DNA of 64,000 nt from Bacteroidota bacterium. GTDB lineage: Bacteria > Bacteroidota > Bacteroidia > Chitinophagales > JADJOU01. The notes under the pieces were generated by a model. That model made no database searches, was not told the DNA's origin, and worked only from the letters and a program-made list of their open reading frames with translations. The stretch is from contig JADJOU010000008.1 of NCBI GenBank assembly GCA_016713645.1, positions 1-64,000 on the forward strand. Reading direction: 5' to 3'. Shown one piece after another: positions 30,515 through 40,194 of this stretch. The stretch's first letter is position 1. Each line of letters opens with the position of its first letter. Position numbers and translations under genes: made by a program.

Positions 30515-31923
30515 ATGCAAAAAAAAATCACCGCTATCCTTGTATTTGTTGGACTATTTCTATTTGGACAGTCTGACCCAATTTGTAAAAAAACCAGTGT
30601 ATACTTCGACTCAAACAAGTCAAGTCTAAACAAAGAATCGAAAGAAAAAATTAGATCTATTATTGATTCAATTGCCGACAGCAATTACGTCTTTGAATTG
30701 TACGGTTTTGCTGATTCCAACGCCAGCCCAGCCTATAACCTCAAACTCTCGCAAAAAAGGGTGGAATCTGTAAAAAAATTCCTTGAATCCACTAGCAAAT
30801 TCAAAATCAAATATCGCGAAGAGAGTTTTGGAGAATCTAAATGTACGTCTGAATTGATTGGAGACCTTTCTCAAGAGAGAAGAGTTGATATTTATTCTAT
30901 TCCTTTTATGGACAATAAAGTTATTCTACAAGCAGATAGGGCGAAAGCACTCATTCCTGTTGGCTATTTCGAACCATGTGGGCTTTGCTCTGTCAATCCG
31001 CAACTAAAAGCAGTTTATACGCAAGAACAAGCAGCTGCAGAAGCATTAACATTCAACAATACCCAAGGGGAAACGCTCAACGCTTTGGGCTCATTTAAAG
31101 TAGATTATATGCGCTGCGATAGTCAGCCTGATTCCTATCCTAGCTCCATTGAATACTCCATTCAAACAGAGTCTTGCGATCCCGAAATGAAACTTGCTGA
31201 TCCAGAGATTATGAATGGCGCCGTTAAGTGGAAAACTTCTTCAACTCCTTTAAATTGTGACCCAACAACACTTACTTACAATTACACGTCAGATGCTACA
31301 TGGAAAAACCTTCATAAAAAGACATTGTAATTATCAAAACCACATTAACACAACTAAATTTGCCTGCAGACTTTAACAAAATGAAATCGCGCGTTACTAG
31401 TGATTTTAAAACAGATCCTATTATTTCCTCCATTGAAGACTCTCTTGTGCTTCCTTCTGATAGTGTTTCATTTAAAGTCTATAGTTTTGGCAAACAAGGT
31501 AAAAAGTACTATTACTTTAAAAACAATTTGGCCAATATCAAATCAAAAATGATTGAAACAGGTCCAACCACATTGACAAAACGATATGAAGTGACCAAAG
31601 AAGATTATACTCAAATCAAATTTACGGATACCATTATTTCAATTAAAGTTAAAAAGAAATTCATGCCTGAGAGAATGGGCTACTATATCGCCTCCATAGA
31701 TGAATTCATCCCTCTTGAGCATCCAATGAATAGCAAATTCTTCAATGGCAATTTATTGAAAGACGATTTCCAATTGGCTAAAATCGTCAACAAAAAAATG
31801 TATCTTTTGGAACCCGCCAATCTCAAAATGAAATACAAAAAATCTAAAGTGACCTATAAAGCCAAAGTCAACAAAAAGGTTGATAGCAAATACGAGTTTT
31901 TAAGACCGAGCGACGTTTTTTAA
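30515..31923 (+). CDS. Exported OmpA-domain protein with novel C-terminal half, frameshifted
   Basis: A protein of about 470 residues once restored. A signal peptide (ITAILVFVGLFLFGQS) is followed directly by an OmpA_C-like peptidoglycan-binding domain (residues about 27-130, with VYFDSNKSSLNKESKEKI, LYGFADSNASPAYNLKLSQKRVESV and LSQERRVDIY). The remaining 330 or so residues contain a Cys-rich stretch (EPCGLCSVN) and no known domain. Placing OmpA_C at the N-terminus is unusual, because most relatives carry it last. The frame breaks in A5 at 31316-31320; one extra A gives HKKDIVIIKTTLTQLNLPADFN. It begins 25 bp after the giant gene and closes the operon at a strong hairpin. Confidence 0.72.
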
Positions 31924-31950
31924 ACTTCTATACTTTAAGCCTATATTTTT

Positions 31951-31983
31951 AAAAAGGGTTGTGCGATGCACAACCCTTTTTTT
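31951..31983. terminator. Strong bidirectional intrinsic terminator
   Basis: A perfect 14-bp stem (arms 31951-31964 and 31968-31981) with a GAT loop. The GC-rich core is flanked by A5 on the left and T7 on the right. It lies between convergent genes (OmpA-like on plus, purN on minus) and can terminate both. Confidence 0.92.
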
Positions 31984-31985
31984 AT

Positions 31986-32570
31986 TTATTTCTCATCTAA
32001 TACCATTTCTATTGCTTTGGGCAACCATTCATATTCGAGCGCATGTATTTTATCTGCTATTGACTGCGGCGTATCGCCTTGTATTATGTCAAACCGCTTC
32101 TGCATAATGATTTCTCCCTTATCATATTCTTCATTTACAAAGTGAATCGTTATTCCCGTTTCCTTTTCCTTGTTTTGAATAACCGCTTCATGTACATGCA
32201 TTCCGTGCATCCCTTTTCCCCCATAATTGGGCAACAGAGCAGGATGAATATTGATTATTCTATTGGGAAATGCTTTAATTAGATAGGCGGGAACTAGCCA
32301 TAGAAAACCAGCCAAAACGACAAGGTCCATATCGTCTAACATTTCTAAAAAGGATTCCTCCTGAAACATTGACCGAGTAAACACCTTCACATCCATACCC
32401 AATGCGTGAAATCGCCCGATAACGCCCGCTTTTGGATTATTCGTCAATACCTTTTGAATTTCAACTCCGCGCTTGTTTTGAAAATAACGAAAGATATTCT
32501 CCGCATTTGATCCTGAGCCCGACGCAAAAATTGCGATTTTCTTCACCCCTTTTCTTTCCATTTCTATCAT
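31986..32570 (-). CDS. purN: Phosphoribosylglycinamide formyltransferase PurN
   Basis: A 194-residue GAR transformylase that transfers a formyl group from 10-formyl-THF to GAR in purine synthesis. Visible are the N-terminal IAIFASGSGSNAENIF, the folate/active-site segment VVLAGFLWLVPAYLI, the catalytic NIHPALLP with His, YGGKGMHGMHVHEAV, and TGITIHFVNEEYDKGEII with the catalytic Asp. Length is normal. Its ATG at 32570 directly abuts the stop of the PKD adhesin gene, so it can be read from that gene's message. It ends 5 bp or less from the shared bidirectional terminator. Confidence 0.92.
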   Translation of the reverse strand: MIEMERKGVKKIAIFASGSGSNAENIFRYFQNKRGVEIQKVLTNNPKAGVIGRFHALGMDVKVFTRSMFQEESFLEMLDDMDLVVLAGFLWLVPAYLIKAFPNRIINIHPALLPNYGGKGMHGMHVHEAVIQNKEKETGITIHFVNEEYDKGEIIMQKRFDIIQGDTPQSIADKIHALEYEWLPKAIEMVLDEK

Positions 32571-35500
32571 TTACTCGCCCACTTCAAATTTGACTAGTTT
32601 ACTATTCCCACTATAATCAATTCTCAAAAAGTACATGCCCCTTTGCAATTGGCTTACATCGAATTTAAACGAATTAAACCCTTTCTTATAACTTTGAGAT
32701 TCTTCCCCTAAAGATCTTTCCCCCCTATAATCCATCAGCGAAAATGTGACAATTCCATCTGCTGGCAATACCATCAAAATTTCTGCAATCGTGCTCGCTG
32801 GGTTTGGATAAATATTCATCTGAATATCATTCACAACTGTCTCACACGTTTTATTGTTTAGAACATTGCTCTCCTTTTGATTAAAGTTGACATTCTTTCC
32901 CTCAATACAAATATAATTTCGATAAATACTAGAAGCCGCATTTATCCTAGTATTCAAGACATATGTCTTATTTGTACTCGGCATGAGCGTATCCTTCCAA
33001 TGTTCAATTACATCTGGTCTTTGCAAGGAACTAATCGCCAAATCGATATCATAAATTGGCCTTGAACCAATATTGATTAGACGAATACTCATCTCATAAT
33101 ACAAAGCGCTATCTGCTGTCTTTACCTCTTTTATTAATAATTTATCTACCAATAAATCAACTTGAGTTGGCTTCACAATAAATGGCAATTCATACACATC
33201 CTTGCAATTTAAACTATTCGAAGCAATCAATCGAATGGTGTAATCGCCGTTTGCGAAGTAGGTATAAGTCGGAGAAATTTCAGTTGAAGAATCATTATTT
33301 CCAAACTTCCATAGGTATGAACTCGCATTTTTAGACAAATTTGTCGTGATAATTTTAGCAGGCAAATCACCAGCATTTGCGCTTAAACTGAATCCTGCTA
33401 TTGGGCTAGGCAAAATTTGAATTTTCTTAGACGTAGTGTCTGAACACCCAAATTTTGTGCTGATTCTCAATTTAAGCTCCACTATTCCTGTATCCCTGAA
33501 TGCATAATTCGGTTTTTTAGCATCATACACACCTGCATTAGAAATTTCCCATCGATAGGATACAATAGAATCGCCAATGCCAACAATCGATGATTCTTCA
33601 AAATTATACGCATCTCTGTAACATCCATTTCCAGAAATAATGTTCGCTTTTGGTCTCCCCACAATAGTAACGGCTTCGCGCAAGGTGTCTCGACAACCGA
33701 TGGCATTTTGTACCGCCATTAAAACATTATAGACCCCTCCATTCATATATCGATGCTTGGGATTTCTCTCCATTGAAAATGAATTGTCCCCAAAGTTCCA
33801 CATCCAATAGACCGTAGATTTTGACATTGTTGAATCAATAAAGAGCGTAGAATCTGATTGGCAATTATTCTCCGTTTTAAATTTTGCAATAAAGGCGGGA
33901 TAAATATCTAATTCACTTATTGCCGTATCTCTGCAATTCCGCTTTGACATAGCAATCAACTGAATAGAAAACTTTCCTTGATTCACATATTTAATAGCTG
34001 GGCTTTGAATACTGCTATTTTGCCCATCACCGAAACTCCACATCCACATATTTGCCGAATCTCCTAAATCAAAGCTCGTTTTATTTACAAAAAAACTATT
34101 GGTTTGTGCACAAGAGGTCGTCGAGGAAAAACCTGCACTCGGGGGATTATATATTTGTATACTAAAACTTGTATCGCTAAAGCACCCTACATTAGTTGTA
34201 ACCCTATGATAAATGCTTTTATTGCCGTTTGATCCGAATCGGAATGAATCCTCTTTATTTAGGGAACTATCAGTTGCCGAGAATCTCCATAATTGATTTA
34301 CAATTGAATTTCCCGATGGCGGTATAGATAAATCTTTAAATGAAGTGAATTCATTCGTACACACTTTTGAAACTGCCAACTTCATTTGTGGTGCATTTCC
34401 AATTATTGTAACTGAAAGTGTGTCAGAAATTGAGCAGGCGTTTGAATCAGCTACTTTTACCCAATAGTTTCCAGTGGCGTTTACTTGAATTCGATTTGCC
34501 GTGGAAGCATTATTCCAAAGATATGATTTTACAAAATTCTCTGAAATGAGTCCTATCGTATTCCCCGAACACAAATTCAAATTAGGGCCCAAAGTGGTAT
34601 TTTTCAAAACACTATCCGTATATATTGCAATCGTATCATTAAAAGTACAGTTAAATGTATCTTTCACTTGCAGATAATATACTCCTCCATTTTGAATTGA
34701 AATTGTCTTGGTTGTATCGCCATTGCTCCACAAATATTTCAATGCTTGATTCGGAATATTGGGATTAAGCGTCTTCGTGGCATTAAAGCATAAAATACCT
34801 GTATCTGCAAGATTTGGTTTGTTATTGCTTACAAATAAATAGACTGTATCCTTAAAGGTATTATTCTTGCAATTCTTCACGGATACAGAATAAAAACCAG
34901 TCTGATTTATAGACAGCATATTGCTCGTATCCCCTGTGTTCCATAGATAATTCAAGTGTTTTGGACCAGCATTCAACAAGGAATTTTGTCCAAAACAAAT
35001 AGATGTATCTCTTCCTAGGTTTGTTCTAAAATCAGTTGTATCGAATCGGATATAAATAGTATCAAAAGAAAAGCGATTGAATACATCTCTTACCCTTACC
35101 GAATAAAAGCCTGTTATGTTTACTGTAATCGATGAACTTGTATCCCCATTCGACCAAAGCCAATTCCGATAAGCGCTATTGGCGGCGCTTAAAGTAGCTG
35201 TTGATGTGCATACACTTCTATGTTCTCCTAAAGTTACCGGAGGAGCGTATTTATCCATTAAACTACTTGAAATTCGCGTATACACTGCATCTACAAATGT
35301 ATCTTTGAAAATTAACAAGTCGTACAAATCACCATCCCAAACTCTCCCAGGATTTAAACGGTCGCTAGAAAAATTATTTGCCGCTGCAAAACCGTTAAAT
35401 GTCTTCAGTGATAAATGACAAATATCTGCTGGTAACCCCGTATTCACACCATTAATTGTATTAGAGTTGAGCTTAAAAGTTCCGCTTTTGACAGGAACAT

Positions 35501-36197
35501 TTGCATTGCCGTCAAACAAGGCATCTTTGCTGCCTCTATGAAAATTAAACGTCGTGTACCCTCCTAGTAAAAATCTATAATACGCACCAGTTCCTATGCG
35601 ATTATCTTTAAATATCCAAAAGACTGACTTTATCGAATCGATTGCATTCTTAAACAATAAAAAATCATTGACACCATCAAATCGAATGGCGGGTTTGCCG
35701 TTTAACTGATTCAAAACTAGATTGGGCCTCAAGTTTATATTGGTTTGCGCTGCGTGATTGCCCCTACTGCTGATATCGTTAATTTGAGAAATTACATTTC
35801 CCACGCTAACTGCATTTTCTGAATCGAGGTTTATTACTAATGACCCAATTCCCAATACATTCATTGTAGAAAAAGTCTGAATACTGGTATAGATAGTATC
35901 ACTTTTGCCATAGCCAATAACTTTATAAAAATACTGTCTATTATTTTGAAGTACTACTGCATATTGGTTCACATAAATCGGAAAATCATTTACAATTTGC
36001 CCAACAAAATTAGAATCTGTTGCAAGGACCAATCGGTATTGATAATTGACGTTCTGTGCAGAAAAAAGACTCCATTGTATAAGTATGTTTGTATCTGCTA
36101 TCGTTGATTTATGGATGGGATAAGTCGCTTTAACTAAATTCTGTGCATTCAGTTGACAAACACAAATTATAATTATTGCACCAATTAGTTTTTTCAC
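32571..36197 (-). CDS. Giant secreted PKD-repeat adhesin-like protein with T9SS type A sorting domain
   Basis: About 1,208 residues from the GTG at 36197, which is placed just after a -7 box. A signal peptide (KKLIGAIIIICVCQLNAQ) is followed by an Fn3-like start, a LamG/concanavalin-like region (LVINLDSENAVS, PAIRFDGVNDFLLF, YDLLIFKD), at least four Ig/SprB-like repeats (LWSNGDT with TGFYSVRVRD), and about five PKD domains (WMWSFGDGQNSS, WMWNFGDNS, YLWKFGNNDSS). The last 80 residues form a T9SS sorting domain (MNIYPNPAS, YRGERSLGE, LQRGMYFLRI). It is probably exported by type IX secretion and anchored at or released from the surface. The adhesion role is inferred from the domains. Confidence 0.85.
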   Translation of the reverse strand: MKKLIGAIIIICVCQLNAQNLVKATYPIHKSTIADTNILIQWSLFSAQNVNYQYRLVLATDSNFVGQIVNDFPIYVNQYAVVLQNNRQYFYKVIGYGKSDTIYTSIQTFSTMNVLGIGSLVINLDSENAVSVGNVISQINDISSRGNHAAQTNINLRPNLVLNQLNGKPAIRFDGVNDFLLFKNAIDSIKSVFWIFKDNRIGTGAYYRFLLGGYTTFNFHRGSKDALFDGNANVPVKSGTFKLNSNTINGVNTGLPADICHLSLKTFNGFAAANNFSSDRLNPGRVWDGDLYDLLIFKDTFVDAVYTRISSSLMDKYAPPVTLGEHRSVCTSTATLSAANSAYRNWLWSNGDTSSSITVNITGFYSVRVRDVFNRFSFDTIYIRFDTTDFRTNLGRDTSICFGQNSLLNAGPKHLNYLWNTGDTSNMLSINQTGFYSVSVKNCKNNTFKDTVYLFVSNNKPNLADTGILCFNATKTLNPNIPNQALKYLWSNGDTTKTISIQNGGVYYLQVKDTFNCTFNDTIAIYTDSVLKNTTLGPNLNLCSGNTIGLISENFVKSYLWNNASTANRIQVNATGNYWVKVADSNACSISDTLSVTIIGNAPQMKLAVSKVCTNEFTSFKDLSIPPSGNSIVNQLWRFSATDSSLNKEDSFRFGSNGNKSIYHRVTTNVGCFSDTSFSIQIYNPPSAGFSSTTSCAQTNSFFVNKTSFDLGDSANMWMWSFGDGQNSSIQSPAIKYVNQGKFSIQLIAMSKRNCRDTAISELDIYPAFIAKFKTENNCQSDSTLFIDSTMSKSTVYWMWNFGDNSFSMERNPKHRYMNGGVYNVLMAVQNAIGCRDTLREAVTIVGRPKANIISGNGCYRDAYNFEESSIVGIGDSIVSYRWEISNAGVYDAKKPNYAFRDTGIVELKLRISTKFGCSDTTSKKIQILPSPIAGFSLSANAGDLPAKIITTNLSKNASSYLWKFGNNDSSTEISPTYTYFANGDYTIRLIASNSLNCKDVYELPFIVKPTQVDLLVDKLLIKEVKTADSALYYEMSIRLINIGSRPIYDIDLAISSLQRPDVIEHWKDTLMPSTNKTYVLNTRINAASSIYRNYICIEGKNVNFNQKESNVLNNKTCETVVNDIQMNIYPNPASTIAEILMVLPADGIVTFSLMDYRGERSLGEESQSYKKGFNSFKFDVSQLQRGMYFLRIDYSGNSKLVKFEVGE

Positions 36198-36225
36198 ATG
36201 TAATTGATTTTTAGATAAAAATAAG

Positions 36226-36233
36226 CAAAAATA
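36226..36233 (-). promoter_or_regulatory. Candidate -7 box TATTTTTG for the T9SS adhesin-purN unit
   Basis: An exact TAnnTTTG match on the minus strand, 28 bp upstream of the GTG at 36197. It supports that start over the in-frame codon at 36335. Confidence 0.45.
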
Positions 36234-36312
36234 GCAAATGGAGAATAAAAATAATTGCCCATTATCGCTCGCGGTATCTGTTTTGTTAAACAAACCTCTT
36301 GATTGAATTCCG

Positions 36313-37792
36313 TCAAAAACTCTTGCGCACTCCAAATGGAAAATACTTATCCCATAATTTATGGATATCCGATTTAAACTTAAAATACCCGAAAATGAAT
36401 AAGGGAATTAATATAACGAAGGAGAGTCCAAATTTATAACCCATTCTCCAAATTAGACTAATATCATTCAACCAAGGGTCGATAAACGCAGGAATAATAC
36501 ATGCTATTAAATAAGTAGCGATGAATAAATAAACGACATGGTAAGAAAATTTTATGGGAACTAATTTGTGTCCAAAATACTTTTGCAATCCCGCCCAAGT
36601 GAGCATGCCGAGCAAAGTTGCTGTGGCATATCCCACCGCTCCATACGATTTTATTAAAAATAGACTTGTCAATCCCGTTACAAGCACACTGCAGAATCCC
36701 CCGATACTTATAAACTTAGTTTGCCTAGTATAATTCACTCCCAATTGATAAAAATATATCGTTGCAGATGCGATATTGCTAAACATCAATATGGGGATGA
36801 CGTGGTAGGATTTAGTATACGTCGGAGCAAAAAACCAAATCAATTCCGACCGAAAAACCAAAATAAAAACCGCAATGGTGCCAGAAACAATATAAAACAA
36901 TTGATGTGTTTTATTCACCTTCTCATCGCGATCTGCATCATTGCGTATTGCCATGGAATAAGGATACCAAGCGGTTGTAAATGATGTCAAAACGAACATA
37001 ACTATGCTGGCAATTCGTATACCAATAGAATAAATACCTATATCTTCCAATGATGAATATTCCTTGAGCAGAAATCGACCCAATACCTCGACCAATTTCA
37101 TCAACATCATCACTGATAGATAATGAACAGAAATTTTAAACAATTCCCCAAATCTCTTTTTGTCAAAAGTGAGAAACAATTCTTCACGAATAAAATACAA
37201 ACCAATTGCAACACTTGCAACAAAGGAAAGACATGAAGCGCGATAAAAACCGACAAATCCCGTTTTTAATACAACGACTAAAAAATAGCCCAATAGAGAG
37301 ATGATTAAAAATTGTATAACAGAAACAATCACATATTGCCATTTGCTGAATTTCGATCGCAAGAGGGTTAGAATAAATGTGAATATCATTGTGGCAATAA
37401 TGATAAAAACATTCTCCAAAAATATCTCTCGCTCTATGGGCGTTCTCTTGCCGATAATTGTTTCAAGGAATTCATCTTGGGCAGCATATGCTATGAGCGA
37501 AAAGAGGACTGATATAAAAATGAGGTAAACAAAGATCGTTCCCAGAGATTTCCGCATATCTTCCTTTTGTCTTTAAATCATCATAGATGATCATAATGAT
37601 TGTCAGCATGCCTACAGGTAAAAAATTTGTGATGAGGCTATTCCAGGTATTAAAAATATCCATGATGCCATAGTCACTCATCGCCAAAGTCCGCGTATAC
37701 TGAGGAGTCAATATGATAGCCGATATGATGGACAAATTCATCGTCACACCGTAAACCAAACTATCCTTAAAAATCACATCTTTTAACCTCAT
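36313..37792 (-). CDS. Polysaccharide flippase (MATE/Wzx-like), frameshifted
   Basis: A multi-spanning membrane protein of about 493 residues, with the look of Wzx/PST oligosaccharide flippases. It has N-terminal RLKDVIFKDSLVYGVTMNLS, about a dozen hydrophobic segments and mid-protein IYSIGIRIASIVMFVLTSFTTAWYPY. Such proteins move lipid-linked glycans across the inner membrane. The frame breaks around the CC at 37563-37564; removing one base gives DDLKTKEDMRKSLGTIFVYL. It lies upstream of the T9SS adhesin on the same strand, 115 bp away with its own promoter box, and fits the glycan-related genes in the window. Substrate unknown. Confidence 0.82.
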
Positions 37793-37814
37793 AATATGCT
37801 TTTGTCCGCCTTTG

Positions 37815-37822
37815 CAAATCTA
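37815..37822 (-). promoter_or_regulatory. Candidate -7 box TAGATTTG for the flippase gene
   Basis: An exact TAnnTTTG match on the minus strand, 22 bp before the ATG at 37792. Confidence 0.5.
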
Positions 37823-37858
37823 TTATCTTCTATTCAAGAAGCAATAAATTTTCAAGGA

Positions 37859-38205
37859 CTATCCTTTCTTTGCAATGACTAGATCATTTGTACCCAGCAC
37901 ATTTTCTACAATTTTGCTAGTCAAATGGTCGCTCTTCAAATCCTCGCACAATTTAATCAGCGCCTGCACCCATTGACTCCGGAATCGTATTGATCAACAA
38001 AGTTCCTTGGGGATTCAGCAATCCTGCCAGGCCATGCAAAAACGTCTCTGACAAACAAGACGGTGGAATGCTCATTTGCACAAATATATCCATCAAAATT
38101 AATCGACAGATTTTAATCGCTGCGGGATGAGATAACTCATGCATTTTTTTAAACCCATATTCATCCGACAAAATAGAGATAATTATAAATAAATCAAACA
38201 GAAAC
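37859..38205 (-). pseudogene. C-terminal remnant of a SAM methyltransferase (spermidine synthase-like)
   Basis: Joining three short same-direction frames gives one recognisable segment: DEYGFKKCMSYLIPQRLKSVD, then LILMDIFVQMSIPPSCLSETFL, HGLAGLLNPQGTLLINTIP, and QWVQALIKLCEDLKSDHLTSK, ending VLGTNDLVIAKKG and TAG at 37859. The LILMDIF and LLNPQGTLLIN blocks match motifs of spermidine synthase-like class I methyltransferases. At least three one-base shifts are needed (A7 near 38153, a T near 38117, and near 37974-37984). No N-terminal SAM-binding half is found upstream, so this is a truncated remnant even if some shifts are assembly errors. Confidence 0.6.
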
Positions 38206-38694
38206 TGTTATAAATCTAGTCAGAACATATGCATTTTTACACACTTATACACTTCGTCTTCACGCTTACACATTATCACTTGTTTGGAGAATCGAGAGCG
38301 TCCATCTTTACAGGGTAAATAAAGCACACCCTCTTAATCGTTAACCAACTTATGAATAAAACTGGGTATAAAATAGGGCTAACCCACCCATCGGAATTCA
38401 CAACTCTTAAACAATTGACTTTCAATTTAAAGTATGAAAACAAATATGAAAACAGTTGTTTAAACACCAATTCGAGCAATTAGAAATGCAGATGTTAGGC
38501 TATCAGCAATTGAAATTAGACGAATGGTCGTGTTTTACTTACAATTTCGTTCTCGCACTATGACAAGCACTCTTCATGATCACAGAAAACAAAGAGGTAA
38601 ATTTAGAACTTGAAGAGGCGGGAATGAAAGAAATTAGTGCATTCTTATGCAAATAAAATGCACTAATTTTACATAAAGCCAATCAAATCTATTA
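38206..38694. other. Gene-poor stretch, no supported gene
   Basis: About 490 bp between the methyltransferase remnant and the first TPR-LytTR gene. Short open frames on both strands are interrupted and resemble no known protein. A low-complexity patch near 38235-38270 repeats ACACTT/CTTACAC-like words. A near-consensus TAATTTTA at 38665-38672 could serve as a -7 element for the gene starting at 38695. Nothing else was identified. Confidence 0.5.
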
Positions 38695-40175
38695 TGATAA
38701 GATTAAACTTTGCAGAAGACGATATTGAAAAACTCAAAAAGCTGGCACTTGAATCCCCGCAAAAAGCGGTAGAATGCATACTTATTCAAATAGACTCTTC
38801 TTTAAGACCAATATTATTCCAAAGCTTATTATATCTTGTCTATATTATATAATGCTTTAAATGATCACGAAAACTCCCTTTTTTACATAAACAAAGCAAT
38901 TGAATTTGCTGTTTTACCTGAAGACAACATTAAATCACTAGTAAGAAGAGGTGCATTCTATATTGACAATGCTCAGTCTATTTCTGCATTTCAAGATTTG
39001 ACTTTAGCTTCTGAAGTTTGCAATAAAACAAGAAAATTCAGATTGATTGCATTCTTTCTCTCAAACTCACTTTGGTCTATTTAATTAGGACAACTAAAAA
39101 GCTTCATTTATTAACCCCTTTATTTGAAGAAATCGATGCCATTATTAAACGTTGTGCAAATCAATATATAATTGCTCACTATTACAAAGCAAAAGGCATT
39201 TATTATTTTTGCATTAAAGAACTACCCTAAGGTTATTATTTCTTTTGAGAAAGCGGTTGAATATTTTAAATCAATTGATTTACATGAAGAAATTGCTTCC
39301 TAAATCAACATTATGCTTTGAGCAAATTTCTAATTAATGACTCTTCCTTCATAGAGAATAGAAACCTATATGAAGAATACTTAGCATCAAAAAATAATTC
39401 AATGCTAAATCTGCGCTATCTAATTTCTATTTGTATTAGCCACATTAACCCTTTTACATTTTCAAATGTAACCATTCCAGAATACCTAAACGCTATTGAA
39501 GAATGTTTAAACACAGATGATAATAAATCTATCTCTCTCTTATATTTATACCTCCACAAACACTTTGAATCTTTAGGAGATTTCAAACAATCCATTTACT
39601 ATTTTGAGAAATACTCAAAATTTGCTTTGATAGATTTGAAGTATAAAGAAGCGTCATCCTTAATTGAAGATAAAATCATTTTTGAGTTAAATAAACAGTT
39701 AAATTATTCAGATAAAAATCTCACGAACATTAATACAGCAAAAAATACGATTTACCATAACTATATTTCCGCCGCCATAAGTCAAAACTTTGCTAAAGAA
39801 ATAAACACTTCTAATTATGAAATAATTAGTCGCCTCATTGTTGAACAATTCAAAACCCAAGTATCTATCTGCACCAATCATGGCATTAAATTCCTAGAGA
39901 CCAACAATATCCAGGTCTTGGAATCCGATGGAAATTACACCATTCTCTACGATAAAGACGCGAAGCGCCATATATCCTCCAAGCCCTTGGCCTATTATGA
40001 AAAGCAATTGGACCCCAAGTCATTTTTGAGAACCCATCGCTCCTACATCATCAATATTAACTACATCGTACACTTTTTCCCGGGCCGGGTAGGCAAAATC
40101 GAATTGACTAATGGCCAAATCATCGAAGTTTCTGCTAGAAAGATGGCGGAAGTGAGGAAGAGGATTTGGAATTAA
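38695..40175 (+). CDS. TPR-LytTR regulator, copy A, interrupted by four one-base indels
   Basis: A paralogue of the next gene. The ATG at 38695 starts RLNFAEDDIEKLKKLALESPQK. Restoring one base at each of 38817-38818, 39033-39036, 39206-39210 and 39299-39300 yields a stop-free frame of about 490 residues. It has a TPR-like sensor half (YILSILYNALNDHENS, IKSLVRRGAFYID, AHYYKAKGIYYF, LNLRYLISICISHINP) and a C-terminal LytTR DNA-binding domain from about 39858 (VLESDGNYTILY, SFLRTHRSYIININYI). There are no membrane segments. The LytTR end is nearly identical in DNA to copy B. Four lesions in 480 bp exceed the density elsewhere, so it may be a young pseudogene; assembly error is also possible. 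Confidence 0.7.
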
Positions 40176-40194
40176 ATTAGAACAAATATAATTT

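Noticed and set aside
38276..38657. Short frames on both strands, including one continuing through a TGA near 38563
   Set aside because: Too short, no homology recognised, and in a lesion-rich stretch; not supported as genes.
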